Assembly: GCA_023101885.1 (NCBI GenBank)
Contig: JALPQD010000089.1
Coordinates: 6,123,087 to 6,187,086 of the forward strand
Direction of reading: 5' to 3'
Length of the DNA stretch: 64,000 bases
Origin: Typhlomys cinereus
Lineage: Eukaryota; Chordata; Mammalia; Rodentia; Platacanthomyidae
In this document: in pieces, positions 45,963-57,145 of the stretch
Numbering within the stretch: position 1 is the stretch's first letter
Layout: every line of letters begins with the position of its first letter
The notes under the pieces: generated by a model
Database searches by the model: none
The model's input: only the letters and a program-made list of their open reading frames with translations
Told to the model about the DNA's origin: nothing
Made by a program: the position numbers and the translations under genes

Positions 45963-46820
45963 TTTTTAAAAATAAATTAATGCATATATGTGTGTAGTGG
46001 AAGAACCATCTTTGTAGATAAGTTTGGAAGATGGAAACATTTATGGACTACAAGTAATGACAGAAATATAAATCTTCATATTCAGAAAATTCATACCCTT
46101 CTGATCACTTCCTATAGCAATCTAGATCATCCAGATGGAAATATTTTTCAGAGTATGTGCACTTTAGTAGTTCTATATTGTATTTTTAAGATCTTTGCTT
46201 TGTTTTTTGTTGGTTTTAACCAGTGTCTATTTTTCTGAGACTTACACTTTGCTTGCCTAGACTTTATGCATCTGCTTATTCAGTAGAGAAGGAGTTCTCT
46301 AGAACAGGATAGTATACAGATGGAAGCAACCTTAGGTTGAAATCTGGTGGGTGAGGTCTTCTGTTAAATAGGCCATGTGGCCTTTCTTCAAATGGGAAAT
46401 TGGAATCAGTGATCTCTAAAATTTGCCTTTACTCAATTATCTTAGAATTTTCCAACCAAAAAAGTGTTTATCAGGGAGAAAATTTTTCTGAGAAACAAGT
46501 CTAAGAAATAGTCTTGAGATAAAAACTTAAGGGAGAAAAGCACTACCTTGGGGCATTGTTGGGAGAATTGTAAGTAAGGGTCAATCTCAAAGGTCAACCT
46601 CAAAAAAAAGGTGCTATAAAATTATGATCTTTTCCAGAGAGGAAATGACAAGGTAATCTAAAGTTATAATTTTGAAAACTGTGCAAAAACATGAAGTTTA
46701 CATGATACTACATCTTTTCTATATTCCTATACATAAAGACTGAAAATATGTATCAGAAAATTAACTTTAACTGCATTAGGGCTAACAGACTAGGAATGAA
46801 CTAACTTCCTTTATTTATAC

Positions 46821-46822
<2 letters not shown>
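45963..46822. other. AT-rich unique DNA
   Basis: No gene or repeat recognised. Confidence 0.4.
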
Positions 46823-46869
<47 letters not shown>

Positions 46870-47098
46870 CAGAGGGCACTATGTGTGTACCCATGGAGAC
46901 CCAAGGGTGACTTCAAAAATCATCCTGGATTGCTCAACCTCTTACTTGTGCTTTGAAATTTTCCAAGCTCCACTTTTCAGGGCTGGAAGTGCAGGCCACT
47001 GCCATTTCTACCTGGCCTTTTTATATGGGATCCAGGACCCAAACTCGGGTTCTTCTGCTTGTGAGGCAGTCTTAACCCCTGAGCCATCTCTCCAGCCC
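46823..47098 (-). mobile_element. type I SINE with (GT)n tail
   Basis: On the minus strand: the head GGGCTGGAGAGATGGCTCAG, GGTTAAGACTGCCTCACAAG, a B box near AACCCGAGTTTGG, the 'catataaaaaggccaggtag' body, a block ending GTGCCCTCTGATAC, and a 22-unit CA tail (GT here, 46823-46867). It is intact at the head, ending at 47098. The 93-codon frame across it is an artefact. Confidence 0.82.
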
Positions 47099-47116
47099 AA
47101 ATTGTGATTACATTCT

Positions 47117-47356
47117 TTTTTTTTTCATGTGATGTAAGAGATTTTATTTTTCATGATCTTTTTTATACATTTTTTATTATTTCCGCTCATACAAACTTAA
47201 TAGGTAGACCAGTTCCCTCCCTCCCTCTCCTCCTCCCCCCGAAACTCCCTGTTCTCTTCCCCTCCCTCTCCATCCCCCAGTGCCTCCCCCCCAATTCCCA
47301 GAGAGTCCTTTATTGTGTATGCCTAACTCTCCTCTGGGTCCTCCTCTCTGATGATG
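47117..47356 (-). mobile_element. L1 3' UTR insertion with perfect duplication
   Basis: Starts with a T run, then CATACAAACTTAATAGGTAG, the C-rich tract, and CTCTGGGTCCTCCTCTCTGATG, truncated there. An identical 18-bp duplication, AAATTGTGATTACATTCT, lies at 47099-47116 and 47357-47374, so this is among the youngest insertions in the window. The left duplication begins on the base after the SINE head, so it inserted against an existing SINE. Confidence 0.88.
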
Positions 47357-47374
47357 AAATTGTGATTACATTCT

Positions 47375-47775
47375 ATACTGAAAACTTAATACTAAATGAA
47401 CAAAAACACCACAAGTTCAGAGGGAGAAATAAAGAGCTAGTGCCCAGTGCCCAGCACTGCATTTGTTTCGAAAGATAATATGCCTGCAATGCACACAGCT
47501 AAGAGAAAAACAAGATAATATATAATCTCAGGTTGCAGCTGTAAAATGTGGTCCAGCTGGGGGGAGCTATAAGCAGGGTCTGATAGTGAAAACTAAAGGA
47601 ATATTGAACCCACGTGGTTCAGCAAGGGCACCAGTGTTTCCCATAGGTTCCTACACACCAAAACTTAAGAGTAAATTGGTATTGATGTTGCCGTGTGCTG
47701 TGTAGTTTAGCTTTACTGGTTGCTGAACATATACAGACTTTCTGCTGTGCGTGTGCACAGCGTTAAGTATAAAAG
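47375..47775. other. unique DNA, nothing recognised
   Basis: No gene or repeat recognised. Confidence 0.35.
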
Positions 47776-47778
47776 CTG

Positions 47779-47880
47779 CAGCTGGAGATGCGGCTCAGCG
47801 GTAGAGGATTTGCCTGGAATGGGTAAAGCCCTAGTGTTTGATACCACTAGTGGGAAACAAAACACCAAAGATAAAAACTC
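47779..47880 (+). repeat. ID element (BC1-like SINE)
   Basis: GCTGGAGATGCGGCTCAGCGG, TAGAGGATTTGCCTGGAATG, AAGCCCTAGTGTTTGATACC and an A-rich end match the rodent ID order ('gggatttagctcagtggtagagcgcttgcct', 'ggttcggtccc'). Several box B changes argue against it being an active gene. Confidence 0.7.
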
Positions 47881-48082
47881 CCTGGTAAAAAGAATGACAA
47901 ATCACCCTAAGGACCAATTGAGCAAGTGTCATCTTAATGGAGAAACTGATCTGGACACCAAGTTATTAAATTCTATGTTAAAAAACAGTTTACAAATGTT
48001 TTAGACTATGCAGGTCACGGGATCCCTATTACAACTACAACCTCTTCTGGAGTAGCACGGAAGCAACAAGAGACAATACTGA
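47881..48082. other. short unique stretch
   Basis: No gene or repeat recognised. Confidence 0.3.
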
Positions 48083-48083
48083 G

Positions 48084-48390
48084 GGCTGGGAAGATGGCTC
48101 AGTGGTTAAAATACTTGAGGAGCAAATGGAGGGACCTAAGTTCAGATCCCCAGATCACATTTAAAAATGGTAGGCAGCCCTGACAGACAGCCTGTAATAC
48201 TGGCTCTCGAAGGTGGAGCCTGGGAATTCCCACAGCAATCTGGCTAGGCAGACCACAGCCCTAGTAGCCTGCTCTGAATTTAATTACAGTCTCAGGCTCA
48301 CAACAGAAAGATGGAAAAGCAATGGAAGATGACATCTGATAACACTTTTGGGTCTCCCCTGGCACACACACACATGCAAGCATATATCCA
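48084..48390 (+). repeat. type II SINE (longer body)
   Basis: It shares the type I head (GGGCTGGGAAGATGGCTCAG, CCCCAGATCACATTTAAAAATG), but the body extends with AGCAATCTGGCTAGGCAG, TAGTAGCCTGCTCTG and AAAGCAATGGAAGATGACATC, ending in (CA)n. The extension matches the copy at 58589 and is absent from type I copies. Confidence 0.7.
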
Positions 48391-48984
48391 TGTGCACCTA
48401 CTCACATGCAAACATGTACACATATGCATACATGCATGAAAGAAGAAAAAAGAGAGAATATTGAAACACATGAATATGGCTGTATTCCAATAAAAATGTT
48501 ACCATTTTATTTACAGATGGAGGGCTGGGATTGTCCAATCTCTTCAGCCACCTAAATTCTTCCCTAAACCCAATGATCTTATAGGACTTCTGAAAGTTCA
48601 AAAGCTATGTCATAAAGAGCTGAAGGCCTCTCTCAAAACTATCCACGAGGAGTCCTGGCCAACTTTGGTGGTCATATGAGTTGAAAGTCCTGTTCAAGAA
48701 AGTCAACTCAGACAACCTTGTCAGGCAAGCTCTGGTGTTTGCCTAAGCACCGAAGCCCAAGAGAGAAGACTGAAGGATAAATACTCTTGAGATCAGAATG
48801 AGTTTAAAGACTCAAGACTAGTCATTTGTACCAGAGGAACACAGAATCTGGGGGGGGGGAAGAGGGGGAAATACTTGCAATGAATTTAGCTCAGTGTCTG
48901 GCAAGTACATATGTGCCTGATAAACGGTGAACAAATTATTCACTTGTTCTGACGTATGCTAATTCCCTCAGTCTGTACAGCTAT
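48391..48984. other. unique DNA, nothing recognised
   Basis: Contains a short G run at 48851-48859. No gene. Confidence 0.35.
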
Positions 48985-49055
48985 ACATCAGATACTTATT
49001 GAGAGCCCATTACACGTCAGCAACTCTACAAGATCCTGACACGCCAACTCCAAGT
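48985..49055 (-). repeat. L2 3' fragment
   Basis: CAGATACTTATTGAGAGCCC and ATTACACGTCAGCAACTCTAC fit antisense L2 ('aaatatttattgagcacctactatgtgccaggca'). Confidence 0.5.
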
Positions 49056-49440
49056 AAGACATACAACAATACCAAACAGTAAAGACAAGATCGTTTAGTA
49101 AACTGCCATGATTGCTGCTGGCTGCAGGCTCAAGTGGAATTAAAAATCAGGGGTGCAGGAGTCTGAAAGGGCAGCACTGGAATGAGCCCCAGGGGTCTGG
49201 GGGCAGTTCTGTGAAAAAGGAGGTCAGTCTGGCTTGGGGTTTCTCTGGGATCATGGGAGATACGTTTTTAAGGCTGAGGGGGTCTCATACTTAAGGGCCT
49301 GTGTCTCAGGTCAATTGTGTGTCTTTCCAGAGATGCAAATAATATGACTGGGTAGGAGACCCTCAGCAAGCAATTCAAGGAGACTGGAAATGTAGCCTAA
49401 AATGTCTGAGAGACTAAGTTTAAGAGTTCTAGCTTCACAC
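49056..49440. other. unique DNA, nothing recognised
   Basis: No gene or repeat recognised. Confidence 0.35.
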
Positions 49441-49443
49441 TCG

Positions 49444-49815
49444 GTCATAGTTAGACACCTTTATCAACTGGACAATTGAGGGCTTATGCTCTAGGCACAG
49501 TTGTAAAGGCCTGGTAGTTGAGTTTTGAGCCCTAAACAAGCCTGCAGGAGATTATCTGATTGATAGGGCGGCCCAGTTCATGGGCAGGTGAATAAGATGG
49601 AGGAGTTGGCGTCCTTTGGTATACTTGGTCAGACATGCTGGTCTGGCAAGTGGAGATTGTCTGTCCCTCTCTCAGTGGTTTGTGAATATGGTGTATCTGG
49701 TTCCCTTGACCCCTAGTGTTGGTGTGGGCTCTCCTGTCAAGCTGGATGAAACTGCTTGTTCCCTTAAGCAATTTGGTCATGAATTTATTAGCAGCTATGG
49801 AGAGTAACTGCAACA
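49444..49815 (+). repeat. family A LTR-like repeat, copy 5
   Basis: GGTCATAGTTAGACACC, GGGCACTTATGCTCTAGGC-like text, CTGCAGGAGATTATCTGATTG, CATGGGCAGGTGAATAAG, CAGACATGCTGGTCTGGCAAG and GAATTTATTAGCAGCTATGG, then AGAGTAACTGCAAC. The first TG has mutated. Confidence 0.72.
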
Positions 49816-49989
49816 ATCCTGAAAGTGGTAAATGATTCATTCCATGTAGACTTCATTTTAGATAGACCAGCAAAAGACTAAATATGCCTAATGATCCACT
49901 AGCAATATTTAAACAAAACTATTTTTACATGCTGCTTGGACAGACCCCCAACTTGAGGGGAGACCGACACTCACTAGGAAGAGCAAGTG

Positions 49990-50122
49990 TAGGGTTAGTG
50001 AGACAGCTCGGTGGATAAAGGTGCTTGTGTGCAAAGCTGGCGACCTGACTTCAATCTCTCCACATGGTGGAAGGACAAAATCAAATTCTGAAAGTCGTCC
50101 TCTGACCTCCACATGTGTATAT
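49990..50122 (+). repeat. short SINE (type III)
   Basis: AGGGTTAGTGAGACAGCTCGG, GCAAAGCTGGCGACCTGAC, CTCTCCACATGGTGGAAGGAC and GTCCTCTGACCTCCACATG. The same family as 31450 and 32362. Confidence 0.65.
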
Positions 50123-50370
50123 GCCTTTTCTCCCCATTTTCCTCCACCTTTTTCTTTCTTTTAAAGCAGGAGAGCCATACCATAAATGGCTGGAAAAGGA
50201 CAGGGGATGGTATTAACACTTCCTCTCCTCCTTCTCCTCCCCTCTCCCTGAGCCAAAGCCTGCCTTGCGGTGTGGTTCTGTCAGAATGCAGAGAAACATA
50301 TCAATTACTCACCGTCAAATTTATACTTCTCCCCAAACCAGTAACATGCCTTTTCTCTCTCCCTGTACAG
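50123..50370. other. short unique stretch before the candidate exon
   Basis: CT-rich in places. It ends in a strong acceptor-like tract, CCTTTTCTCTCTCCCTGTACAG. Confidence 0.35.
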
Positions 50371-50439
50371 AGCATCCCTTGAGTAAACTTGGATTTGGAT
50401 TTGCGGTGGATCTATCTGCTCAGAGAACCGGTTATACTG
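50371..50439 (+). CDS. candidate internal coding exon, 69 nt (unrecognised)
   Basis: The acceptor has a 16-base pyrimidine-rich run ending TGTACAG, and the donor is CTG followed by gtgagtga; both are near consensus. Two frames have stops. The third is open and encodes HPLSKLGFGFAVDLSAQRTG plus YTG, with split codons at both ends (phase 1-1). The peptide is of normal composition and does not overlap a repeat that I can see. I cannot assign it to a protein family. Pseudo-exons with good splice sites are common in mammalian introns, and no neighbouring exon was found on this strand. Confidence 0.3.
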
Positions 50440-51240
50440 GTGAGTGACATGGTTTTTTCCCTCTCAATGGTCATCTGTAGTCGTGAGCGAGTTGAGAGAG
50501 GACTGGGCCTGGTCATTGTCGTTTATTGTGAGGTCGTACCGCGTTCATGATCCCAAAGCCTACAGCCAGAGTCTTCTAAGGTTGGGGGTCGCCAGCACCT
50601 CCTATCCAGCCTTAGGGACACAGGTGCTCTGCGAATGGCTGAAAGACAAAATGTTAAAAATGCAGTACAAAGATGTTGGTTGGATTTATACATGATTCTG
50701 TAACCAAAATGACTTCTAAGAGCTCTAAGCAGCAGCATGGTCATTAATGGAGAGAAGACAGGAGTGAAATATAGGCCTTAATTGTTTGCAACTCTGTAAT
50801 GGTGTTTGCTTTTTTTTGAATTAACCACTGTCTGGAGTTTGACTGACAGCTCAGGTGTTATAATTGACTGAGGTTTAGCTCTTTGTGCTTCAGTCTGGCG
50901 CCCCGCTGCCCTTTGTTCTTTTAGGGTTCCAATCAGAGGCCAACTGAGGTCAAAATTCAGGTTGAAAAGTTCCATCGTTCATGAAGTATACAAGAAACTG
51001 GTCCTCGGAAAGTTTATGTGTTCAAATGAATCCCATTGAAAGTCTCAAATATAGTTGGGAGCATAATCATCCTTTTTGGGACTGATTTCAGAGTGATTGT
51101 GTCTTCACATTGGAAGTATGACTTGTGTTCAGGAATGAAGTCTGGTTCCTGGAACCGCTTTGATATGATATTGAACTGTGGGTGACAGGACTCCCAGTTT
51201 GCCCCAGATTGGAAAAAAAAAGTCAAAAGTGGACTTGTAT
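50440..51240. other. unique DNA, nothing recognised
   Basis: No second exon could be supported within this 800 bp. CATCTGTAG at about 50473-50481 is acceptor-like but is not followed by a bounded open frame. Confidence 0.35.
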
Positions 51241-51241
51241 T

Positions 51242-51548
51242 TTGTGTGTGTGCATGTACACGTGTGCTGCGTATGTGCATGAGTGCGTGCGTGCGTGCGT
51301 GCGTGTGTGTGTGTGTATCAGAAGGCACTATGTCCCTGTAAAGGATCAAGGGTAACTTTGGAAATCACCCTGGGTTGCTTCTACCATCTTTTGGCTTCGC
51401 TCTGGGATTTCCAAAACTTCACCCATCAAGACAAAAATGTAAGCCACTGTCATTTCTGCCTGGTGTTTTTATGTGGGACCTGGGGTCCAAACTCAGGACC
51501 CTCTGCTTGGGAGGCAGAGTCTTAACCCCTGAGCCATTTCTCCAGCCC
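51242..51548 (-). repeat. type I SINE with GT/GTGC tail
   Basis: On the minus strand: GGGCTGGAGAAATGGCTCAG, GGTTAAGACTCTGCCTCCC, GTCCCACATAAAAACACCAGG, a block ending GTGCCTTCTGATAC, and a tail of CA and (GCAC)n units seen here as (GTGC)n at 51283-51302. Well preserved. Confidence 0.82.
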
Positions 51549-53703
51549 AAAAGGTAGACTTTTAATGTGAAGTATCTGAACTATTCCTGTAGATGTCTCC
51601 AATGCTGATAAAAGTCTTGCAGTCTTGTGGAAGATGGGAATGCACTTCTAGGAGTGCAATCTCTTCTGGAGTCTTCTTGGGAGCACACATTGTTATTGGA
51701 AATGGGTGGGTATTGCAGAGATTTTTATAGGGAAGGTTAATTCAGTTATTTATTTGTTGGGAGGCCCAGCGCCTCGGGCTGTGTGATAAGAAACATGGCT
51801 TTTGTTTCTGCAAGGGAAAGAGTTCATTCTACAGACTTGAGCTGTTTCTAGATTTTAGTGAAAAACACTGCTTGCTACATAAATGCAGATTGGGGAATAA
51901 TAAACGTACTCAAAGGGCACAGTTAACATAACACATTTTTTTCATTCCTGCACATTTTGCTTGCACTATTGGTAATAATTTGAGAAGAAAGAAGCAGGTT
52001 TGAAAAGTATAATTCTCTTCACAGTAATTGGTTTCTTTTGGGTAGCATTCTTTTCCTCATATTAGCACCTTTGTCAGTGTTTTGCTCGCTTCTTGTGTAC
52101 TCCTGAGCAACCATTTGTGAATTTTCTGGGGCCGCCATGATCTTCCTTCCCGTTATTTCCATTGTGATGCACAGAGTCGGAGACCCGAAGCTTTTATTGT
52201 CAGTCCAGGGCATACAGCTTATCCACGCATGCAACCATCCTCTTCACATCTTCCCGCCTCCCTTCCCACATCCTATCAGTCCACATCACAAATGCCCGAC
52301 TATATTTACTCTGGGTTTGAAACCAATTCCACTCCTATTTCTCCATCCAAGCACAGCGTAATAACTTTTTGGACTGCTTAGCCCATTGTTGTTTTTTTTT
52401 CACATCCTAAAAGAGAAACTAAATCAGAATTTCAATTACATTTGAAAAACATATTGCACACATCCTAAAACCCCCAAACGCCATCTGAAATGAGCATTTC
52501 GGTTGGGTTTTTTGGTATACCTGCAGGAAATCATTCACGTCTTGACCACACTGCTTAACCCAGTTCCATTACTGGCATTAATATAAAACAGAGCACAAAA
52601 TATTTCAGTATATTATCTAATAATGAAATAATCCATTAACCTCCATTATGGAGAGATGATAGAATGATTTGTCTTCAATCTCTCCATCAATGTGTCTGCA
52701 AATGCTATAGAAGATAAGAGAGAAAATTAGTAGCACACACGTGATTTCACTTTGGGTTTGTTTTCTGTTCTACTGATCATTGCAGAGGATGCTAACTATC
52801 CAAAGGGAGACTCCTAAAATTAAAAAAAAAGTCATCAAAGATGCATGATCAGGGTTATTTGTTATTTCAAAGCTAAAATGGACTCACTTGGAAATAAAGA
52901 AAATAATGTCTTTTCCTGTCTGCCATTGGCTGTCAATGTTGAACATTCTAATTGCTAAAATACAAATGGAAAAGTGAAGTCATCAATAAAGGACACTGGT
53001 ATGAGATGACCCTTCAGAATATCAGCTTTATGATAAGAGAGGGTTTGGCTGCCACAGGAGCCTTGATGCGTCCTTAGGGTGAGACAGCATTGCAAGGAGA
53101 GAGAGAGAGCTTGAAAGGGGAGTGTAGGAGAGCTAGTCACTGTGGGCAGCATGCTGTCACAGTGAGAACTAAAGCCTTCTGAGAAATCTCCCCCAAAGTC
53201 TCAGAACCCACACAAGGAGGCTATTGATGGTTTTAGCTTTTCTGTAGTGTGACGGGAAGCTTCATATGGCGTGACTTATTGTGACCTGGTGCATGTGCCT
53301 GAAGTCAGGAGTCAGGAATATATGATAAAGCTGTGTGGATCCTGGACAGAATGGAAGTTGGCTGGGATTACGTACCACTGTGGGTAGAAGGAAGGGAATA
53401 TTGGGGACAGAGCAAGAGCCCGGGGACAGTGGGCATCAGCCTGATACTTGAGAGAATAAGCCAGAGAGCTTGTGATCTAATGCTAGTAGCCACTCGATAA
53501 TTCCAACTTAGCAAGTTTTACATTTCCTATACTGATACAAAATGAACATTATACAAATGAAATTATAATGCATTATTGTACCAGGATGTTGTTCTCCAAT
53601 TAATATTATGTGTGAGTTTATGCATTTATTACCACAAGGATTAAGCCAGTCGTGTCTTTCTTAAGATGTATGCCAATATCTAAGTACAAACCTTTCTTCT
53701 CAG
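51549..53703. other. unique DNA, nothing recognised
   Basis: Over 2 kb with no supported gene or repeat. It has a T run near 52391, an A run near 52821 and a GAGAGA patch at 53098-53108. Confidence 0.4.
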
Positions 53704-53930
53704 AGAAAAACTCAGTGTTTGGCCACTTTGAATTAGAATCTTGAACCAGAAACATGGTTTCCTGATTTGGTTCTGGAAATGATAGAGCATAGACTGCTTA
53801 GTCCCGCCCATCAAGGTGAGCACTTTGGACTGACTATTTGATGGTAGAGCCTCCTAAGAGCCAGGATGAAGGCCATCATGGCAAGAATCACCTTTATTTA
53901 ATGTGAAGAATTGATTATAAACGGGATCAT
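53704..53930. other. splice-like but closed stretch
   Basis: CCTTTCTTCTCAG before 53704 and AAG with gtgagc at 53816 would frame a 112-nt exon, but all three frames have stops. At most this is a non-coding exon, and more likely a chance pairing. Confidence 0.3.
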
Positions 53931-54300
53931 TGTCATAGTTAGATATAGGTGTAAACCTATATCTGCAAACCTGCAAGAGATTATCTAATTGATGGAGAAA
54001 ACCCAGTCCATGGTGGGTGGGATTAGCCCCCTGGGTAGGTAAATAAGATAGAGGGAACTGCTGGAGGAAGTTGGCATCCTTTGGTATACTTAGTCAGTCA
54101 TACTGATCTGGCAAGTGAGCAATTGTCCCTCTCAGAAGTCCTGTGGATGTGATGGGCCAGTTCCCTCAGACTTTGGTGTTGGTGTTGCAAACTGGCTAAG
54201 GAACTATAACTGAACAATACTAAGCTGAAATCAGCCCCTTGTTCCCTTGAGCTCTTTGGTAGTGAATTCATAGCAACATACAGAATGACTGCTGCAACTG
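53931..54300 (+). repeat. family A LTR-like repeat, copy 6
   Basis: TGTCATAGTTAGATATAGGTG, GCAAGAGATTATCTAATTGATG, CATGGTGGGTGGGATTAGCC, TTGGCATCCTTTGGTATAC, GATCTGGCAAGTGAGC and CTTGTTCCCTTGAGCTC, all in family A order. Confidence 0.75.
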
Positions 54301-54720
54301 TTACCAGCTCTATTGAAGAGTTTAACTGCCAACTTTAAGAAACCTCCTCACGCCACATTAATTGATCATTCATAGTACCACTTATTCTAAGCATCACTGT
54401 CAAAATTTTAGTATTGTCTTCATAAGCACTTGGGATTCCTCTGTACCCCTTCCGACCATCAACCATGATGTGTTACACCAGGCAGTACACCTAACTTTCA
54501 TCCCTTCCCTTTAATACCTTTAAAATTAACAGCAAAGATTCAAGGGAAATTCCAGGGGACTGCCATGTGCTCTACATTAGCTGCGTGGCCCAACTCAAGA
54601 ATTTCATTCTTGTGTCTTTTTTCACTCAACTGGTTCTCTCTGGAATTGAAGCCACTTCTAGAATTCAAAGTTAACCATGGCTTCTGACAGGTAGCACAGG
54701 CACCTAAGCTGTTGGGTTTT
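54301..54720. other. unique DNA, nothing recognised
   Basis: No gene or repeat recognised. Confidence 0.35.
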
Positions 54721-54733
54721 TTTGTTTTGTTTT

Positions 54734-55018
54734 AAAAAAAAAAAAAAGAAAAGAAAGAAAGAAAAAAAAATTTTTTGTGTGTGTATGTGTGTGTGCGTGT
54801 GTCAGGGCACTATATGTAGCCATGGAGACCAAAAGTTGATTTCGGAAACATCCTGGTTGTTTCTACCTCCTTTTTGCTTCAACTCTAGGATTTCCCAAGC
54901 TCTGTCCACCTTCCAGGACCAGAAGTGCAGGCTGCTGCCATTTCCAACATGGGATCCAAACTCAGGTCCTTCTGCTTATGAGGCAAAGGCTTAACCGCTG
55001 AGCCATCTCTCTAGCCCT
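54734..55018 (-). repeat. type I SINE beside an A-rich run
   Basis: On the minus strand: GGGCTAGAGAGATGGCTCAG, GGTTAAGCCTTTGCCTCATAAG, then a body and a CA tail (GT here, 54775-54802). To the left lies an A-rich run with AAAGAAAG units (54734-54770), which belongs to something else because a minus-strand SINE would leave T here. Confidence 0.75.
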
Positions 55019-55650
55019 AAGCTGTCATTCTTGACACACATCCTGTTCCTATCTACCTCTGTTATATTCAAATGTTCTGTGAGCCACTCAGAAACAGGTG
55101 GTTTTTCCAGTACATCTCATTGCCAGTGCCCAGAACATGCAGGTCCTCCTCTGGAAATTGACTTTTTGCTACTGTGTGACATACAGTACAACATCTCAGA
55201 GGATATTCTGAGCAATAATTATCTATCTACATGCATGTGAAATTCAACCTCCTGCAGTGCCGCCTGTGCAAATGTCTCACCCTTCTGCCAGCCTCCAAGG
55301 ACCTATCTTCTACCCAATGTCACACACACACATGTGTAGCCGCTCTCAGCTCTGCCTCAAATGGTGCCTGTTCCCAAGAACTACAGGGGTCTTTCTGACA
55401 TCCTCTGTAATATGCCTTCATATTTCAGAATCATTAAAATATGAAAGAGGGTTCCTGTTGGAGCTAGGGAAATAGAGCGACGAGCATTTCAAAGGACAAG
55501 GATCTGTGTAGAGACGGTCCTGCCCCTGCTCTAACATCCTGTCCAGCGTCCACAGAGCCTGCTGTTTCTCCAGGACTTTTCTTGCTTTGTTCTTCATCTT
55601 ATCCATTTGCTCGTTTCATCCCCTCCATACCCTTACTCTTCTGAAGTGGC
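55019..55650. other. unique DNA, nothing recognised
   Basis: ATGCAGGTCCTCCTCTGGAAATTG near 55138 faintly recalls old LINE text. No gene. Confidence 0.3.

Positions 55651-55652
<2 letters not shown>

Positions 55653-55698
<46 letters not shown>
55653..55698. repeat. (GT)n microsatellite
   Basis: About 23 GT units with no SINE head visible nearby. Open frames of Cys/Val repeats are artefacts. Confidence 0.95.
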
Positions 55699-56062
55699 CT
55701 TTCTCCTACAGTTGCCTGTTTATCTTTCTAGAAGAACACAAACAATTCATGACTGTTCATTTTTATTGCCAACTGGCCTAGAACTATTTTAGGTACCCGT
55801 TTCCTGCAGGTATCTAAATGGGGTCACCACACATGCAATCCAAGCCCCTGCATTCACACCTGCTGTCCATGTCACAATTATCAGTCACACTATGATCAGA
55901 GTTCAGCAGTATCCTAGTGTGATTGATAAATCCCAGGAATAGATAAAAGGTACCAACCCGGTCATAATGTTTCTAGCAAGTGCTCGTGAAGTTCTTGTGT
56001 CCATCAACCCAGGCAGCTGAGGACTGTGGAAGGACCATTTGGATCATGTCAGAAAGGAGGAA
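55699..56062. other. short unique stretch
   Basis: No gene or repeat recognised. Confidence 0.35.
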
Positions 56063-56063
56063 G

Positions 56064-56415
56064 GGGGCTGGGGAGATGACTCAGGGATTAAGGCCTTTAC
56101 CTTGCAAGCAAAAGACCTGAATTTGGGTCTCCAGATCCCACATAAAAATTTTATGCAGCTATGGCAGCAGCCTGCAATTCCGACTCCGGAAGGTAGAGCC
56201 TGGTAAACCCCAGAGCAAATCAATTTGAAGGTAGAGTAATCCAGAAGGATTTCCATTGTCATTCTTGAGCCTCCCCAAGCACGCATGCTCCAGTATCCTC
56301 TTATACACACATGTGCACACATGCTCACACACATACACATACATATGCTCACACACATACCACACACACTCACTCATGCATGCATACACATGCATGGAGA
56401 GAGAGAGAGAGAAAT
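56064..56415 (+). repeat. type I SINE with CA-rich and GA tail
   Basis: GGGGCTGGGGAGATGACTCAG, CCTTGCAAGCAAAAGACCTG, AGATCCCACATAAAAATTT, CCGGAAGGTAGAGCCTGG and CTTGAGCCTCCCCAAGC. The tail is an interrupted ACACATGCTC run ending in (GA)n at 56396-56412. The antisense Cys/Met/Val frames (102 and 109 codons) come from this tail. Confidence 0.78.
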
Positions 56416-56976
56416 GGAAGCAAGTGTGAGCTACCCACGGAAATAGAAAGAGGTCCGGTAAATCCATTAGGGTTAATAAGGGTCCCTACAGAAAGAAGGA
56501 AGTGACAGGAAGTAAAGCCGTGCAGGTATAGGAAACCAGGCCTTAACCCAAGGGGACAGGGCCCCCAGCAGGGAATCCTTGGCTATGTGCCAGCTAGTAG
56601 GACCCACACTTAGCTCTTGTAGAACCAGAGACCTGACTTGCATGACAAAGAATGCATCAGAAGAAAGACAGGGGAGCTTGAGAGACTTGCTCATTGGGGT
56701 CAAGCAAGCGTGGCGTGCATAAGGACCTCAGATGTGCTGCGGGGATGTTGAAGCTTGAACCAGATTATCAAAACATTTACAAAGGCTACAAGATGGAAGC
56801 ATTTTGCTGAGTGTTGTCAATACTACGTCTGACTTTCTGTGTTAGATACTGACTTAAAATAATCTTTGATAGAAATCTGGACCAATCAACCTTTCAGTCA
56901 TCTGTAGAGAAAGAGAGCTCGCTTAAGAACTAGCATATATTAGTGACACAGGTAGGAAGTTTGAAAACCTTCAAAA
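56416..56976. other. unique DNA, nothing recognised
   Basis: No gene or repeat recognised. Confidence 0.35.
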
Positions 56977-56977
56977 A

Positions 56978-57145
56978 GAGGGCTGGGTGACGTGGCTCAA
57001 AAGGGAAAAGCACTTGCCACCCAGATTCCGTGACTTGAGATTGGTCTCCAGAACCCACACAAAGATGGGAAGAGAGAACCAATTCCAAGAAGTTGTCCTT
57101 GGAGCTCCACACATGTGTCCCACCACACACAATGATGATAATAAA
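56978..57145 (+). repeat. short SINE (type III)
   Basis: AGGGCTGGGTGACGTGGCTCA, TTGAGATTGGTCTCCAGAAC, CCCACACAAAGATGGGAAG and GTCCTTGGAGCTCCACACATG, ending in an AATAAA-like tail (GATGATAATAAA). Confidence 0.65.

Noticed and set aside
47779..47850. tRNA-like A and B boxes
   Set aside because: They belong to an ID SINE head. I see no cloverleaf with mature tRNA stems; the same applies to the other SINE heads.
53704..53815. Exon-like stretch with a good acceptor and donor
   Set aside because: All three frames contain stops, so it is not a coding exon.
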